This document shows positions 1-10,688 of a stretch of 64,000 bases of DNA, piece after piece (positions within the stretch are counted from its first letter, which is position 1; each line of letters starts with the position of its first letter). The notes beneath the pieces were generated by a model that had not been told where the DNA came from, did not search any database, and saw only the letters and a list, made by a program, of their open reading frames with translations. This DNA is from Misgurnus anguillicaudatus. Its lineage: Eukaryota; Chordata; Actinopteri; Cypriniformes; Cobitidae. The stretch covers positions 7,032,001-7,096,000 of the forward strand of contig NC_073346.2 in assembly GCF_027580225.2 (NCBI RefSeq). Direction: 5' to 3'. The position numbers and the translations under genes are program-made.

Positions 1-665
1 CAAAAGATAGATTGCTGTCGAACATTACGCCTAAATTCTTAACCGTGGAAGATGGCACCACCGTGCAGCCATCTATGGGCAACTTGTAATCTGACATATT
101 ATGTTTGTAGCGATTCGGTTCAATAATAAGTATCTCTGTTTTATTGGAGTTTAGCATAAGAAAGTTTTGTGCCATCCAGTCCCTAATATCACTAATGCAG
201 TCTGTTAGCTTAGAAAACTGGTGGGTTTCGCTAGGATGCGACGAGATGTAAAGCTGGGTATCATCCGCATAGCAGTGAAAACTTATGTTATGTTTCCTGA
301 TAATGTATCCTAGAGGTAACATATATAACGAGAATAGGATAGGGCCTAGAACTGAACCCTGAGGTATGCCGTATTTAACGGGGGAGTGATATGACTCTTC
401 CTCATTTACATAAACAAAGTGATATCGATTGGTTAGATACGATCTGAACCAGGCTAACGCCTGACCACTGATGCCAACATAGTTTTCTAGTCTATTGAGT
501 AAGATTGTGTGATCTATTGTGTCAAAGGCTGCACTAAGGTCTAGTAATATAAGGATTGAGATTTCACCACGATCGGATGTTAATAGGAGGTCATTTGTAA
601 CTCTAAGCAGCGCTGTCTCTGTGCTATGGTGGGGCCTGAATCCTGATTGGAACTTTTCATATGTA
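1..665 (-). pseudogene. L2-type LINE reverse transcriptase fragment
   Basis: Read on the minus strand this encodes the middle of a LINE reverse transcriptase. It has the '[12 protein letters not shown]' region, '[13 protein letters not shown]', '[10 protein letters not shown]' and the catalytic 'CYADDTQLY' box. It matches the larger L2 element further along the window (about 13785-14442) almost base for base, in opposite orientation. It is cut by the window edge on one side and stops abruptly near 665 on the other, so it is a dead fragment. Near its 5' end it keeps five bases, giving an intact FQSGF reading, that the larger copy has lost. The clade call (L2 within the CR1 group) rests on motif resemblance. 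Confidence 0.85.
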
Positions 666-1344
666 TGTATGATCTACTCATAAAGTGTTGTTTGCTGTTG
701 CAGGTAATTAGATCTCAGTTGCAGGTTAAATGAACTTATGCCAGATAGATTGAGAAAAAGCAGAACAAAAATAAAAACAGGTAGGTGTATAGTATGCAAT
801 TACACTTTGAAGGTCTTCTTCAGTATTTTAATTGACAGATCATTGTTAAAGATAATGTCAGCACTATTGTCTTAATTCATTGCCAGATGCACACTAATGT
901 AAATGAGGGAAAAGGTCACATTCAGTGTATATTCTAAAGTGGAATCCAATTCTTGCTTATTAGCAAATGCACCTTGAAATTTGTCATTCAGTTTGGTTGA
1001 TTCATTAATGTGAGGACATTATGTCAGTGGCAATAATGACTCAGACCTTAAGGGTGGTAACTACTGCTATTTCTATCTAATATGTCAAAACAAAAGCAGG
1101 TGAAGGACAACATGTTAGACTACTAATCTAACTTTATTAATGTTACTGATATGTCATTACATTCATTGATTTTCTTCTGTGAAAGGCAAAAATGCTTCTT
1201 AATGTAGGATAGGATAAAAAAAGAACATTTAAAGTCTCACAATAAAATAACAAAAATACTCAAAGACTTTTAGAAGAGCAACTAGCAGGTTAGCTGATCC
1301 TAATGTGTAGAGCAGTGTTACTCATTGACAAATGGGCAAGCCAG
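666..1344. other. AT-rich spacer, nothing recognised
   Basis: No ORF, repeat or RNA signature stands out. It is AT-rich and lies between the L2 fragment and a Tc1 fragment. Confidence 0.4.
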
Positions 1345-1556
1345 CATATGGATCTGAACGATTTTAACAGGGCCACATTGTGATGGCTAGACAATTTTTA
1401 AAAAACTGCTCTTGTGGGGTGTCTGCAGTGGTCAGTACCTATCAAAAGTGGTCCAAGGAAGGAAAAGCGGTGAACTGGCGACAGGGTCGTGGGTGGCCAA
1501 GACTCACTGATGCATGTGGGGAGCGAAACCTGGCCTGTGTGGTGTATTCAAACAAT
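1345..1556 (+). pseudogene. Tc1-like transposase N-terminal fragment
   Basis: The sequence resembles the start of a widespread fish Tc1 transposase, including the stretch coding for 'SAVVSTYQKWSKEGK' (the paired helix-turn-helix DNA-binding region). The reading holds only about 60 residues. A short deletion precedes 'NCSCGVSAV' and the match ends after the 'ACGERNLACVV' region, so the DDE catalytic core is absent. No terminal inverted repeat is visible on either side. Confidence 0.7.
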
Positions 1557-2259
1557 TTCTGTAAAAACGTGTTTTCTATATCAAGAAAGTGACAAGATGA
1601 AAACCACTATTTTCTGTTACAAACCTTCACATAGCATCTTTAGGTTATAAAAACATAAAAAATTTAAATCCAGAACTTGATTTTCAAAGATTTATTATAA
1701 AAACGAATAATTTTTTCCACAAAATGCAATAAATCCATGACAGTTTTTTATTTCAAAATGCTATAAATCTATTAAATCAATGTATAAATGTGAATTCATC
1801 TTTACCATTTTATATTTATTAAGTTGACTAGTGGTATACAATGATTAAAAAATAAACATTAATGGCATTAACCAAAACACTTACTTTGTTATATTAAGAA
1901 CACATTGCAATGCAATTAAAGTATTATTTTGTTTTGTTTGTTGATCACGAAGTACAAAGTAGATGAGGAAAACTAGGACTCCGTGTACTCTGCGCGCCGC
2001 CATTGTTTGTTTACATTGCGTGACTGGTGGGCTGTAATATCAGGAATGGATTTATTGCGTTCTGTAAAAAAGGAGGAGTGGCGTTTGTCGCATTTTGGGA
2101 AGAAGGGAGAAAAGATGACAGCATATCACGGTGGGTATTGGATTTTGCGTAAAATTAAGAATTTACTTTTAACTACTGACATGATATAATACTGATTTTG
2201 GCAGTAACTCATTTTTTTTCCAAAAATGGCGTTTACCGCGTTTTGGAACCAAACTCTTC
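1557..2259. other. AT-rich spacer, nothing recognised
   Basis: A low-GC stretch with short chance ORFs only. No terminal repeats or transposase motifs were found. Confidence 0.4.

Positions 2260-2319
<60 letters not shown>
2260..2319. repeat. (TA)n(CA)n microsatellite
   Basis: A run of TA dinucleotides passes directly into a run of CA dinucleotides. It is a compound simple repeat. Confidence 0.97.
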
Positions 2320-2320
<1 letters not shown>

Positions 2321-2464
2321 TAGGCGGAAATCCCGGGGGGGTCAGGGGGGACAGGACCCCCCATATGAGGGTTGCCCCCCAAAATAGTAAAATATGTGTA
2401 TTGAAAATTATTTAATGATTTATAATACTTAAAATAGTTGTGTAAGAAGTAAAACAATACAATA

Positions 2465-3302
2465 CTCGATTTTGCCGACAACATTGCGCTGCTTGAGGGC
2501 GGCGACAACAACAAGCAGCAAAATCTAGAAAAATCGCAAGCTCAACTTCAAACAACAGCAAAGTGGGCTAAACGAGTAGGACTTGAGGTCAACATTAAAA
2601 AGACGGAAGCATTTAGTAACCAAGAGCTTGCCGGGCCAGAGATGCCGATCAACTTACATCAATTCATTGAACTCAATGGACAAAAAATCGAATGGACAAA
2701 AGACTTCAAGTATCTTGGCTCTTACATTGCGTCGAGCGAAACAGATATCAGAGCACGAAAAGGACAAGCGTGGGGAGCATTCTGGAAAATGAAGGATGTA
2801 TTTCTATCAAAAACTCTTCCAATCAAACTCAAACTAAACATCTTTGAAGCATCGTGCATCTCCATCCTCCTGTACGGCTGCGAAAGCTGGATCATCAACC
2901 AAAAAAATGCAAAACTCACTCAATAGCTTTGCCACCAGTTGCTACAGAATTATGCTCGACATCAAGAAAATAGATCGAATAAGTAACCAAGCTGTATACG
3001 AAGCAGTCGAAAAGAACCAGCTTATTCTTCAAATCCAACAAAGACAGCTACGTTTCGTTGGCCACTCACTTAGAAGAGACCCAAACGACCAAATTAACAA
3101 ATATGTGTTATATGCACCCGAAGAACGACATGGCAAACGAAGCCGAGGAAAGCCGCACACATTATATCACACATACATCGGCAAACTAATTAACAACGAC
3201 ATGCCACCAACTGCTGACGAGATGAGAAGAGCTGCTAGCAATCGAACAGAATGGAGAAAATTTGTGACCGACTGCAAACCCGTTTTGTTCGCAGCCGATT
3301 AA
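2465..3302 (+). pseudogene. RTE-like LINE reverse transcriptase C-terminus
   Basis: It begins at the polymerase active-site box, here FADN rather than FADD (second Asp replaced), and continues through 'FKYLGSYIAS', 'LLYGCESWII' and 'RQLRFVGHSLRR' to a stop at 3302. These blocks are typical of the reverse transcriptase tail of RTE-type elements such as those related to the C. elegans F52C9.6 protein. The reading shifts frame near 2917 because ACTC is duplicated in tandem. The stop is followed at once by an ATG-type short tandem repeat, the usual 3' tail of this clade. Everything upstream of the active site is missing. Confidence 0.8.
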
Positions 3303-3320
3303 TGATGATGATGATGATGA
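3301..3320 (+). repeat. (TGA)n tail of the RTE-like LINE
   Basis: Six or so TGA/ATG trinucleotides start at the stop codon of the LINE ORF. They mark the 3' end of the retrotransposon copy. Confidence 0.8.
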
Positions 3321-3322
3321 GG

Positions 3323-3861
3323 CAAAGCTGAAAGTAACAAATTACATTTACTCACGTTGCTGTCATTAAGGTTTCTTTTGTGTACTTTTACTTTTTTGAG
3401 TAGGTTTAAAATCTGTACTTTTACTTTTACTTAAGTATGTTTTGTTTAAAGTATTGTAGGCTATACTTCGCTACATTTTAAATCATATCCGTTACTGAGT
3501 AAAAAAATAAAATAAAAAAGGCAAGGTGATAAAGAAGCGCCACGGACGATTGATTGATGGGCGGGGGAACTCACAAAAAGAGCCATGGAGAGGGACGAGA
3601 CAGGCGCGGGCTAATGCAGACCCTCAATTCAATTCTTATGAAAGAAACCCCTGGCCATTGACGCAAAGCGATTGTTTCATTCAGGTAGGATTCATGCTTT
3701 TGAGTACGGAATTGTGACCGGGTTTTTACCGCTTATTTGCACGACGCGTTTTTAATACATGCGCATTATCCTTCGAGGTCTAGCAGCTTCGCGTCAAGTC
3801 AAACACAATTTAAGAACGTCCTCGGGAATGCGCAGGCATTAGACATTGCAGAGAGGGAGAG

Positions 3862-3897
<36 letters not shown>

Positions 3898-4424
3898 AAA
3901 GACATCAGGTACACAGGTCTTGGAAGCTAGAATACAATAACCGTGTAAAGGATAAAAGTATATGGCACTCATCTCATTATATGCTCATTTAAACTAGGTA
4001 TATAGTTTAATAAAATAATGTATGTTACCAGCAATACATCAATTACAACCTTACTATAGTGATTGTATTTACTAGCTGCTGAACTCATATTATTTTTGCT
4101 TCAAAAGTGCATAACTCACCTGTAAAAATCATTAAATAATTCCATAAATGTTTCTTAGTTATAAAAAAGCTTTTTGTTTTATTAACTTTTTGTTACTGCA
4201 CTTTAATTGTAAAGATGTTCCTACAATAAAAAACAACTAGTTTGAGATTTATATTCCCTTGTCCTTTTTTAACTATACTAGAAACCGATCCCCGCTGTAA
4301 AAAAGTAACTTTTACACTGAGTAAAATTAAAATTACTTACTTTTTACTTTTACTTGAGTAGATTTTTAGACCAGTAACTTTACTTTTACTTAAGTAGAAT
4401 ATTTAATTACTCTTTCCACCTCTG
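3323..4424. mobile_element. Non-autonomous hAT element (CAGAGGTGGAAAG type)
   Basis: The left end (CAAAGCTGAAAGTAAC) and right end (inverted CAGAGGTGGAAAGAGTAA) are degenerate inverted repeats. Both are followed by the ACTTTTACTTxAGTA repeats common in one fish hAT group. The interior holds no transposase, only a (GA)n run. A second left end of the same kind lies at 30722. No 8-bp target duplication can be seen at these boundaries, so the ends are approximate. Confidence 0.65.
3850..3896. repeat. (GA)n microsatellite
   Basis: A slightly interrupted GA dinucleotide run inside the hAT derivative. Confidence 0.95.
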
Positions 4425-4752
4425 CATTCATGTGTATTAAAATTAAATTTTCGCCCTGTATATACACTCCCTGACAAAAGTCTTGTTGCTTATCTATTTT
4501 GTAGAAACACCTGCTATTAACCTGACTTTTAATGAATCAATTGCTGTTAGAAATAGCTCATATGAAAAGCTAAAACCCTCCAAAAAGATGTTTAATTCAC
4601 TAAAATGAATTAGTTTCAATAAATTTTTTTTATCATTTAATCAAGACAGAGAGGTCAAATTTTAAGACAAAAGTTTTGTCGCCTATACAGAAATTTACTG
4701 CAAATACAAAATTATTTCAGCAAATTAAGTAGTGGTGCTGTGAGATCCAAAT

Positions 4753-6042
4753 TTAATATCTTGTATGACTTTCATGAGCTTGAAGGACTGCATCCATGCG
4801 GTTTGGCAAGGATCCATACAATGTTTTGATGAAGTCATCAGGAATAGCAAAGAAAGCAGTCTTGCATGCCTCCCAGAACTCATCAATACTCTTTGGTTTC
4901 GTCTTCTATGCTTCCTCTTTCATCCTACCCCACATATACTCAATGATGTTCATGTCTGGTGACTGGGCTGGCCAATACTGAAGCATCTTAATCTTCTTCG
5001 ACTTGAGGAACTTTGATGTGGAGATGGAAGTATGCGATGGAGCACCATCCTGCTGCAGAATTTGGCCTCTTTTATGGTTGGGAATATAAGAATAGCTAAC
5101 ATTTCTTGGTATTTTAGACTATTGATGTTGCCTTCCACCCTGCAGATCTCTTGCACACCATGATTTTTCCACCACCAAACTTCACTGTTTTCTGGGTGAA
5201 TCTCGGATCCATGCGGGCTCCAGTAGGTCTCCTGCAATATTTTAGGTGACTGTGGTGTAATTCAACAGAAAATTCATCTGAAATATCCACCTTCTGCTTT
5301 TCCAGCGTCCATCCTTTTAGCAGGATGTGGGCCTTGGCAAATGCCACATGTTTTTTCAATTGTATTTTGTTTAGCGCTGGTTTCTGGGCACTAATTCGAC
5401 CATGGAGGCCATTTTGAGACAAAATTCGACAAACTGTTCTGGTTGACACAGGGACTTCAGGTGACCAGGTCTCGTGGAGCTCTGCTGCAGTGGAAAATGG
5501 GCTGTCCTTGGATTTTCAAGCCGACAAACGGTCCCTTCGAGCAGTTGTCTTGCGGGGTCTGCCTAACCTGGGCTTGTCAAAAACGTCTCCAGTCTCTTCA
5601 AATCTTTTTTTATCCTCTGTACTTGATGCTGAGACACAAGCCGTTTCTCAATATGTGTTCTTGTCTGTACTTGCGTTCTTGTGGACTTGTGAAACGTCAT
5701 CAGTCGCAGCCCAAGTACCGTTCCAATTCAAAGTTCGCATCAAGCCCAAGTTCACATAAAATCCCCGGATGTGTTCTTGATCCGCCCATTTTATCGAAGA
5801 TGCATCAGAGGAGACTTGTGTGGACTTATGACAGCGAAGTTTCCCAGAATGCATTTCGCGTCAGAAGTTCGTTCTTCCGAGTCTGAACTTGCAAGTCCGA
5901 ACTAGGAAGGACAGAAGTCCGAACTTGGCGTACTTGGTATTGAGAAACGGCTACATTGAAGGTGTCTGCCACATAAGCAGTGGATCTGGTCTTCAGCCTC
6001 TTGAAAATCAAAACTTTTAGTCTCAGGGTGAATCTTAGGCAT
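4753..6042 (-). pseudogene. Tc1-like transposase, interrupted
   Basis: The minus-strand start ATG at 6042 opens 'MPKIHPETKSFDF', a Tc1 N-terminus. The DNA-binding region is then split by an insertion at 5639-5952. Downstream, 'VCRILSQNGLHGRISAQKP', 'PTGARMDPRFTQKTVKFGGG' and the C-terminal 'LPNRMDAVLQ' to 'HTRY' stop (4753-4755) follow in shifting frames. Such proteins cut and paste the element at TA sites using a DDE catalytic triad. Several frameshifts besides the insertion make it inactive. A second copy of its C-terminal end lies just outside the element at 6390-6658 in the opposite direction. Confidence 0.88.
5639..5952. mobile_element. MITE nested in the Tc1 transposase
   Basis: The ends are perfect 15-bp inverted repeats, AGCCGTTTCTCAATA at 5639-5653 and its complement at 5938-5952. 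ACA directly precedes and follows the element, a probable 3-bp target duplication. Removing the element and one ACA rejoins the transposase reading. No coding capacity. Superfamily not determined. Confidence 0.8.
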
Positions 6043-6389
6043 GTTTGCAGAGGTCAAGTTGCAGTTCATGTGAAGGTCTGGTGTACTGGGGTTCCTTTTA
6101 TACATGGCTGAGACCTAATTGATCCATTATTAGTCACAGATGAACCTCATATGACAAGGCGACAAGACTTATGTCTTTGCAAAAATTGACTCAATGGGCT
6201 TCACCAAGCTGTGAATTTTAGAATACTTTTTGACAGTTTCGTTTTGCACTGAAACATTCTTACAAAAGCTGTTGGGATTAAAATGAGCCATTTCTTGAAA
6301 AAAATCTTGATTAGAAATATATTTTAGCGCCACTTTAGGTCAATTTGTAGACAAGCGACAAGACTTTTGTCAGGGAGTGTATATACATA

Positions 6390-6658
6390 TAAAATTGTGG
6401 GGTAGGATGAAAGAGGAACCATGGAAGATAAAACCAAATAATATTTATGAGTTCTGGGAGGCATGCAAGACTTCTTTCTTTGCTATTCGTGATGACTTCA
6501 TCAATACATTGTATGAATCCTTGCCAAACCGCATGGATGCAGTCCTTCAAGCTGATGGAAGTCATACAAGATATTAAATTTGGATCTCACAGCACCACTA
6601 CTGAATTTGCTAAAATATTTTTGTATTTGCAGTAAATTTGTTCAATTTCTGTATAGTT
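6390..6658 (+). pseudogene. Tc1-like transposase C-terminal fragment
   Basis: Encodes 'WGRMKEEPWKIKPNNIYEF' through 'LPNRMDAVLQ' to the 'HTRY' stop, the last ~60 residues of the same Tc1 family as the element ending at 6381. It runs in the opposite direction, and part of the 3' non-coding region follows. No inverted repeat remains. Confidence 0.85.
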
Positions 6659-6682
6659 CTCTAAAATTCTATACATTTGTCT

Positions 6683-6684
<2 letters not shown>

Positions 6685-6762
<78 letters not shown>
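6685..6762. repeat. (TA)n microsatellite
   Basis: About 39 uninterrupted TA units between two Tc1-type fragments. Confidence 0.98.
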
Positions 6763-6764
<2 letters not shown>

Positions 6765-7083
6765 TGCTGGTCATATAATTAGAATATCTTCAAAAAGTTT
6801 ATTTCACTAATTTCATTCAAAAAGTAAAACTTTATTATATTCATTCATTACACACAGACTAATATATTTCAAATGTTTTTCTTTTAATTTTGATGATAAC
6901 CACTGACAAATAAGGAAAATCCCAGTATCAGTATCTCAGATCATTAGAATATTACTTAAGACCAATACAAAAAAGGATTTTTAGAAATCTTGACCAACTG
7001 AAACCTATGAACATGAAAAGTATGAACATCTACAGCACTAAATACTTAGTTGGGGCTCCTTTTGCCTGAATTATTGCAGCATT
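6763..7083 (-). mobile_element. End fragment of another Tc1-like transposon
   Basis: The terminal sequence AGGTGCTGGTCATATAATTA and the following AT-rich repeat match my recollection of a common fish Tc1 family. The inner part (TTGGGGCTCCTTTTGCCTG) corresponds to the C-terminal coding end read on the minus strand. The rest of the element is missing. Confidence 0.65.
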
Positions 7084-7307
7084 GCAGTGTAGTAATTTTT
7101 ACACTGGCAAAAATTTGGTAATTTGCCATACGTAGGATATTAGAGGTTTCACCTCAAGTTTGTGTGTGTGCATGTGTCAGATGACCCCTCGCTCCTCTAC
7201 TTTGGGACACCAGCTAAAGAATTTCACTTTAACAATAAGAATAATCTAAATAGATTAAGAAAATATTTAAATTGGAGGGAGTTTGTCATCTAATTTAATT
7301 AGTGAGA
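7084..7307. other. Spacer, nothing recognised
   Basis: No coding or terminal-repeat signal. It contains a short TGTG run. Confidence 0.35.
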
Positions 7308-7313
7308 TTCTGA

Positions 7314-7962
7314 TTGGAGGTCTTCTCGGGTACAAAGAAATGTACCCGACCCGAAATGACCCGAATCACTTTATACCTGAACCCGACGTGCATAAATATA
7401 TTTTTTTTAAAGAAAGAACCGACCCGATACAAACCCGAGAAAATTAGACCCGAGTCCGACACAAAATAGTTTTTTTAACCCGACTGGACCCGAATGTAAA
7501 TGGCACTACCGTGTGTGCATTCTGCAGACCCACACGCAGCTGTCAGACAGAAAGAAACTCTGGTGGCCTCGCAACCATTTTCGCAAGGTGCTCCATTTGT
7601 TTTACTTTGTTATCTGACGACGACACAAAGATAACAACTAAAATGTACACTTAAAACTTATTGTCATGTCTGTCTAAACAAAAATTAACCTACTGCCAGC
7701 CACACAATGTCACTGGCAAACAGAGGAGAGGTTTAAAAAGGACATTGACGTACACACGCAATTCGGGTACAACACAGAGTTCGGGTCTTCTCGGGTCTGT
7801 TCAGCAAAAACACATTGATTTTAAATTACCCGAGACCGATACCACTATTATTGTACCCGACCCGTGTCCGAGGGGCATGTGAAACTTTTAGACCTAAACT
7901 CGATCAGGTCTCGGGTCGGACCTCGGGTTTTTGGATCTAAGTGGACCTGTGAAGACCTCTAA
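7314..7962. mobile_element. 649-bp MITE rich in ACCCGA motifs
   Basis: Inverted ends TTGGAGGTCTTC and GAAGACCTCTAA are flanked on both sides by TTCTGA (7308-7313 and 7963-7968), a probable target duplication. Inside, many ACCCGA/TCGGGT motifs occur in both orientations near each end, forming imperfect subterminal inverted repeats. No transposase. Family not identified; subterminal repeats of this kind occur in several DNA transposon groups. Confidence 0.7.
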
Positions 7963-7968
7963 TTCTGA

Positions 7969-8202
7969 CCAGCTTGTAGAACCCTGTATTATCAACACAA
8001 GGACGACACAGTGGTAATAAAATGGAATTTATTAACAAAAGTTAAACAAGAAAACTAAAAACACTACTAAATGATACTAAAATACTGAAGAATAGAAAAA
8101 GATAGGAACAAAAATGCAAAGAATAGAAAATTGAAATGACTGAGTTGAATTTATGGCAGAATGTTTTCTGTTTCTTATAAGATGAAAACCTTATTTTAAT
8201 TA
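7969..8202. other. Spacer, nothing recognised
   Basis: AT-rich, with no repeat or ORF that I can assign. Confidence 0.35.
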
Positions 8203-8672
8203 AAGAATTATCTGCTAAACATTTAAAGAAATCAGTTATGCAATATTTAAAATCATATATGGTAACAGTTACTAATAGAATACACCAATTCCATAATTAC
8301 AGAGAAGATTTGGTTATTTGATATTTATGTTTTGTGCGGTCGAATGAGCAGTCCGGTGGTGGCACATCGGCCACGTGTCTGGCTTTTCCGTGCTGCAACG
8401 GGTAAAGAGTCAGGTTCAGTTCAACAGCCTTGAACACAGAGTGCTGTGAAAATGCTGATCTCTGGGAAGCACAGAGGAGATTCTAGCGATCTGGAACATG
8501 CAGATGCAATCCTGTAGTCGGTGCAGAAGGTCCTTAATAAATCTGGAAAAAGCAGATGAAGGTCCCTTGAAGTGAAGGTTTGCTCTTCAGAGCTTCACAT
8601 TGTTGCAGATGTCTGTGATTGCCTTTCTGGATGTGATGCTTGAAATGTGGTGTGATCGGCTAAGTCTCTGGA
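8203..8672. repeat. Unidentified interspersed repeat, copy A
   Basis: Shares extended similarity with 47785-48222 in the same orientation, including TGCAGAAGGTCCTTAA, the 'GAGCAGTC(C/T)GGTGGTGGCAC' block and 'GTGTGATC(G/T)GCT(A/T)AGTCTCTGG'. Neither copy shows inverted ends or a clear ORF across both. Family unknown. Confidence 0.65.
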
Positions 8673-9027
8673 AGCACAGGCCAGAAACTGAGAATTTGTG
8701 GTTGATTTGGTTCAGTCTATGTTGTCAAACTCAGAACGAGGAGCTGTCAAATCTCAAGGAGAGATTAAAGAAACTTGGTTGGTTTTCCAATGATCTGTTA
8801 TTGTCTCTCTCAGTGGGAGACTCAGAAGTTGGATGGGGTAAAGGGGGTTCTAGAGGATGCTAAGGAAAAGTGGTCTGGACCAATCAAGAGTCTTATTCCT
8901 CTCAGCTTTGACACTGAGGTCGGCCATAAAAGTGTTACCTACCAAAATCCAATCCAAATGTAGCAGTTGGGAGGGGTCTGGAATGCTTTGTTGTAAGCTG
9001 TTCACTACTATAAATTTGGTCCTTGTG
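8673..9027. other. Spacer next to Tc1 fragment
   Basis: No assignable feature. It may be part of a longer version of the repeat to the left. Confidence 0.3.
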
Positions 9028-9512
9028 TCAAGTCGCTCTTGTACAACAAACAGCGTCAGAAGCGTCTCACCTGGGCTAAAGACGAAAGGGACTGGACTGC
9101 TGCTGAGTGGTCCAAATTATGTTCTCTGATGAAATAAAATGTTGCATTTCCTTTGGAAATCAGGGTACCAGAGTCTGGAGGGTGAGTGGAGAGGCATACA
9201 ATTCATGTTGCTTGAGGTCCAGTGTAAAGTTTCCAGAGTCAGTGATGGTTTGGGGTGCCATGTCATCTGCTGGTGTTGGTCCACTGTGTTTTCTGAGGTC
9301 CAAGGTCAAGGCAGCTGTATACCAGGACGTTTTAGAGCACTTCCTGCTGCTGACCAACTTTCATTTTTCAAAAGGACTTGGCACCTGCACACAGTGCCAG
9401 AGCTACTAGTACCTGATTTAAGGACCAGGGTATCCCTATTCTTAATTGGCGAGCAAACTGGCCTGACCTTAACCCCATAGAAAATCTATGGGGTATTGTG
9501 AAGAGGAAGACG
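9028..9512 (+). pseudogene. Tc1-like transposase, catalytic-domain fragment
   Basis: Encodes 'KRLTWAKDERDWTAAEWSK', then after frame changes the block around 'KFPESVMVWGAMSSAGVGPL' and finally 'NPIENLWGIVKRK'. These are the hallmark blocks of the DDE core of a fish Tc1 transposase of a different family from the element at 4463-6381. The N-terminal DNA-binding part and both inverted repeats are absent. At least three frameshifts are needed to follow it, and the segment with the second catalytic Asp looks partly lost near 9360-9440. Confidence 0.85.
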
Positions 9513-9515
9513 CAA

Positions 9516-9632
9516 TATGTCACAGCAAGAAGGTCCCTTGTTTGAGCCTCAACTAGAGCATGGGGCCTTTCTGTGTGGAGTTTGCATGTTCTCCTTGTGT
9601 CAGCGTGGATTCCTGTTTCCGGATTCCTGAAA
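9516..9632 (+). mobile_element. DANA-like SINE fragment
   Basis: TCACAGCAAGAAGGTCCC, then GTTTGAGCCTC (a tRNA B-box-like stretch) and TCTGTGTGGAGTTTGCATGT follow the order of the tRNA-related head of the DANA/HE1 SINEs of cyprinid fish. The copy is short and lacks the 3' half. It abuts the Tc1 fragment directly. Confidence 0.65.
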
Positions 9633-9769
9633 ACATAATGAAACATAATTAAGTGTTGTCCTTATCTGTCATTTTTTATGTAAAGTGTTACTTTATTATT
9701 ACTGCTGTTTTTTCCAGTTTTAAGACAAATGAACAAATGCGTAATGTATTTTTATTTATATCTCCTCAG

Positions 9770-10661
9770 GTCTTGCACTCTCAACGCATCAATGAGACTC
9801 CTCTGAAGCCATGGGTGATCATTGCCAACGATGGCCAGGTTTGCTGTGCACACTGTACATGCATGGCTGGCATTGCATAGCCATGTACACATCTTGGGGC
9901 TCTACAATTTAAGATTGAGGCAGCAGTCCATATCCACAGAAAAAATACCATCTGGAATTAACATAGTCCACGGAAAGGTCACCCACCCTGGATTTTGCAT
10001 CAACCCTGCGTTTCCACAAGTAGGCGCCTCACCAAATGGATTACTTCACTGTATCTGCTGTGGGAAAGGCTGCCCAGAAATAAATTGTCCAGCAAAGCAC
10101 AAGAATACCACTGTCCAGTAGGCTTATGATGGTGACAGTGACTTCTGTCTCCAACTTGTGTACAACACATTTCAACTTAAACGAGGCCACATATACTACA
10201 CACAGGTGCAGACACAGATCTTTGTGACTAAGTCCAAATTCTGTGACTTTGTGGTGTGGACACAGAAAGATCTTGTTGTTGTCCGAGTCATGCCAGATGT
10301 CAGGTTCTGGGAGTCATGTCTGCAGAAGGCACAGGATTTTTTTCTGAAGGTTTCCCTCCCTGAGCTCATTTGCCACCACTACACACAAGATGCCTCCACA
10401 TCACAGGCCCCAAGAGTTAAGGCTGAAAAATCTTGTAACACTGTAACAGTCCCACAAGTAAGAGGGCAAAAGAGAGCAAGGAAGAGGACCACCAAAAATA
10501 AAGAGAATATGTGGTGCGTGTGCCAAGGACCTGAGGAACTGGATGACATGGTTGGGTGTGATCACAAGAACTGTGCGATGCAGTAGTTCCACCTTTCCTG
10601 TGTTGGACTTGATGCAACCACTGCAGCAGTTGACTCCTGGTTTTGTGATGCATGTTTGTAG
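9770..10661 (+). pseudogene. SWIM / YqaJ nuclease / PHD-finger protein of a transposon
   Basis: An exon-like start follows an AG at 9769 preceded by a pyrimidine-rich stretch. The order is a SWIM zinc finger (CTC..CTH pattern around 9850-9895), then after an internal deletion the YqaJ-type exonuclease core 'GASPNGLLHCICCGKGCPE' followed by INCP. Then 'YYTQVQTQIFVTKSKFCDFV' and a C4HC3 PHD finger starting 'WCVCQGPEELDDMVGCDHKN' and ending WFCDAC. In the YqaJ core the usual catalytic Asp (GASPDG) is Asn and EIKCP has become EINCP. TAG stops interrupt the SWIM finger and the PHD finger (a Trp codon at 10585). The last stop is at 10659-10661. YqaJ domains are nucleases, and here one would act in transposition. 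This copy is dead. Confidence 0.8.
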
Positions 10662-10688
10662 TCAGTCAGACAGCTATGCAAAGACATA

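Larger units (their letters stand above)
4463..6381 (-). mobile_element. Tc1-like transposon with both ends
   Basis: The two ends are the same sequence in inverted orientation (TACACTCCCTGACAAAAGTC and its complement), inside flanking TATA, as expected for Tc1/mariner insertion at TA. The transposase remnant lies on the minus strand between them and a 314-bp MITE is nested within it. The element is about 1.6 kb once the nested insertion is removed, the normal size for Tc1. Confidence 0.9.

Noticed and set aside
10490..10661. PHD finger as a host chromatin gene exon
   Set aside because: It continues in frame from a YqaJ domain within a transposon remnant and contains a stop codon.
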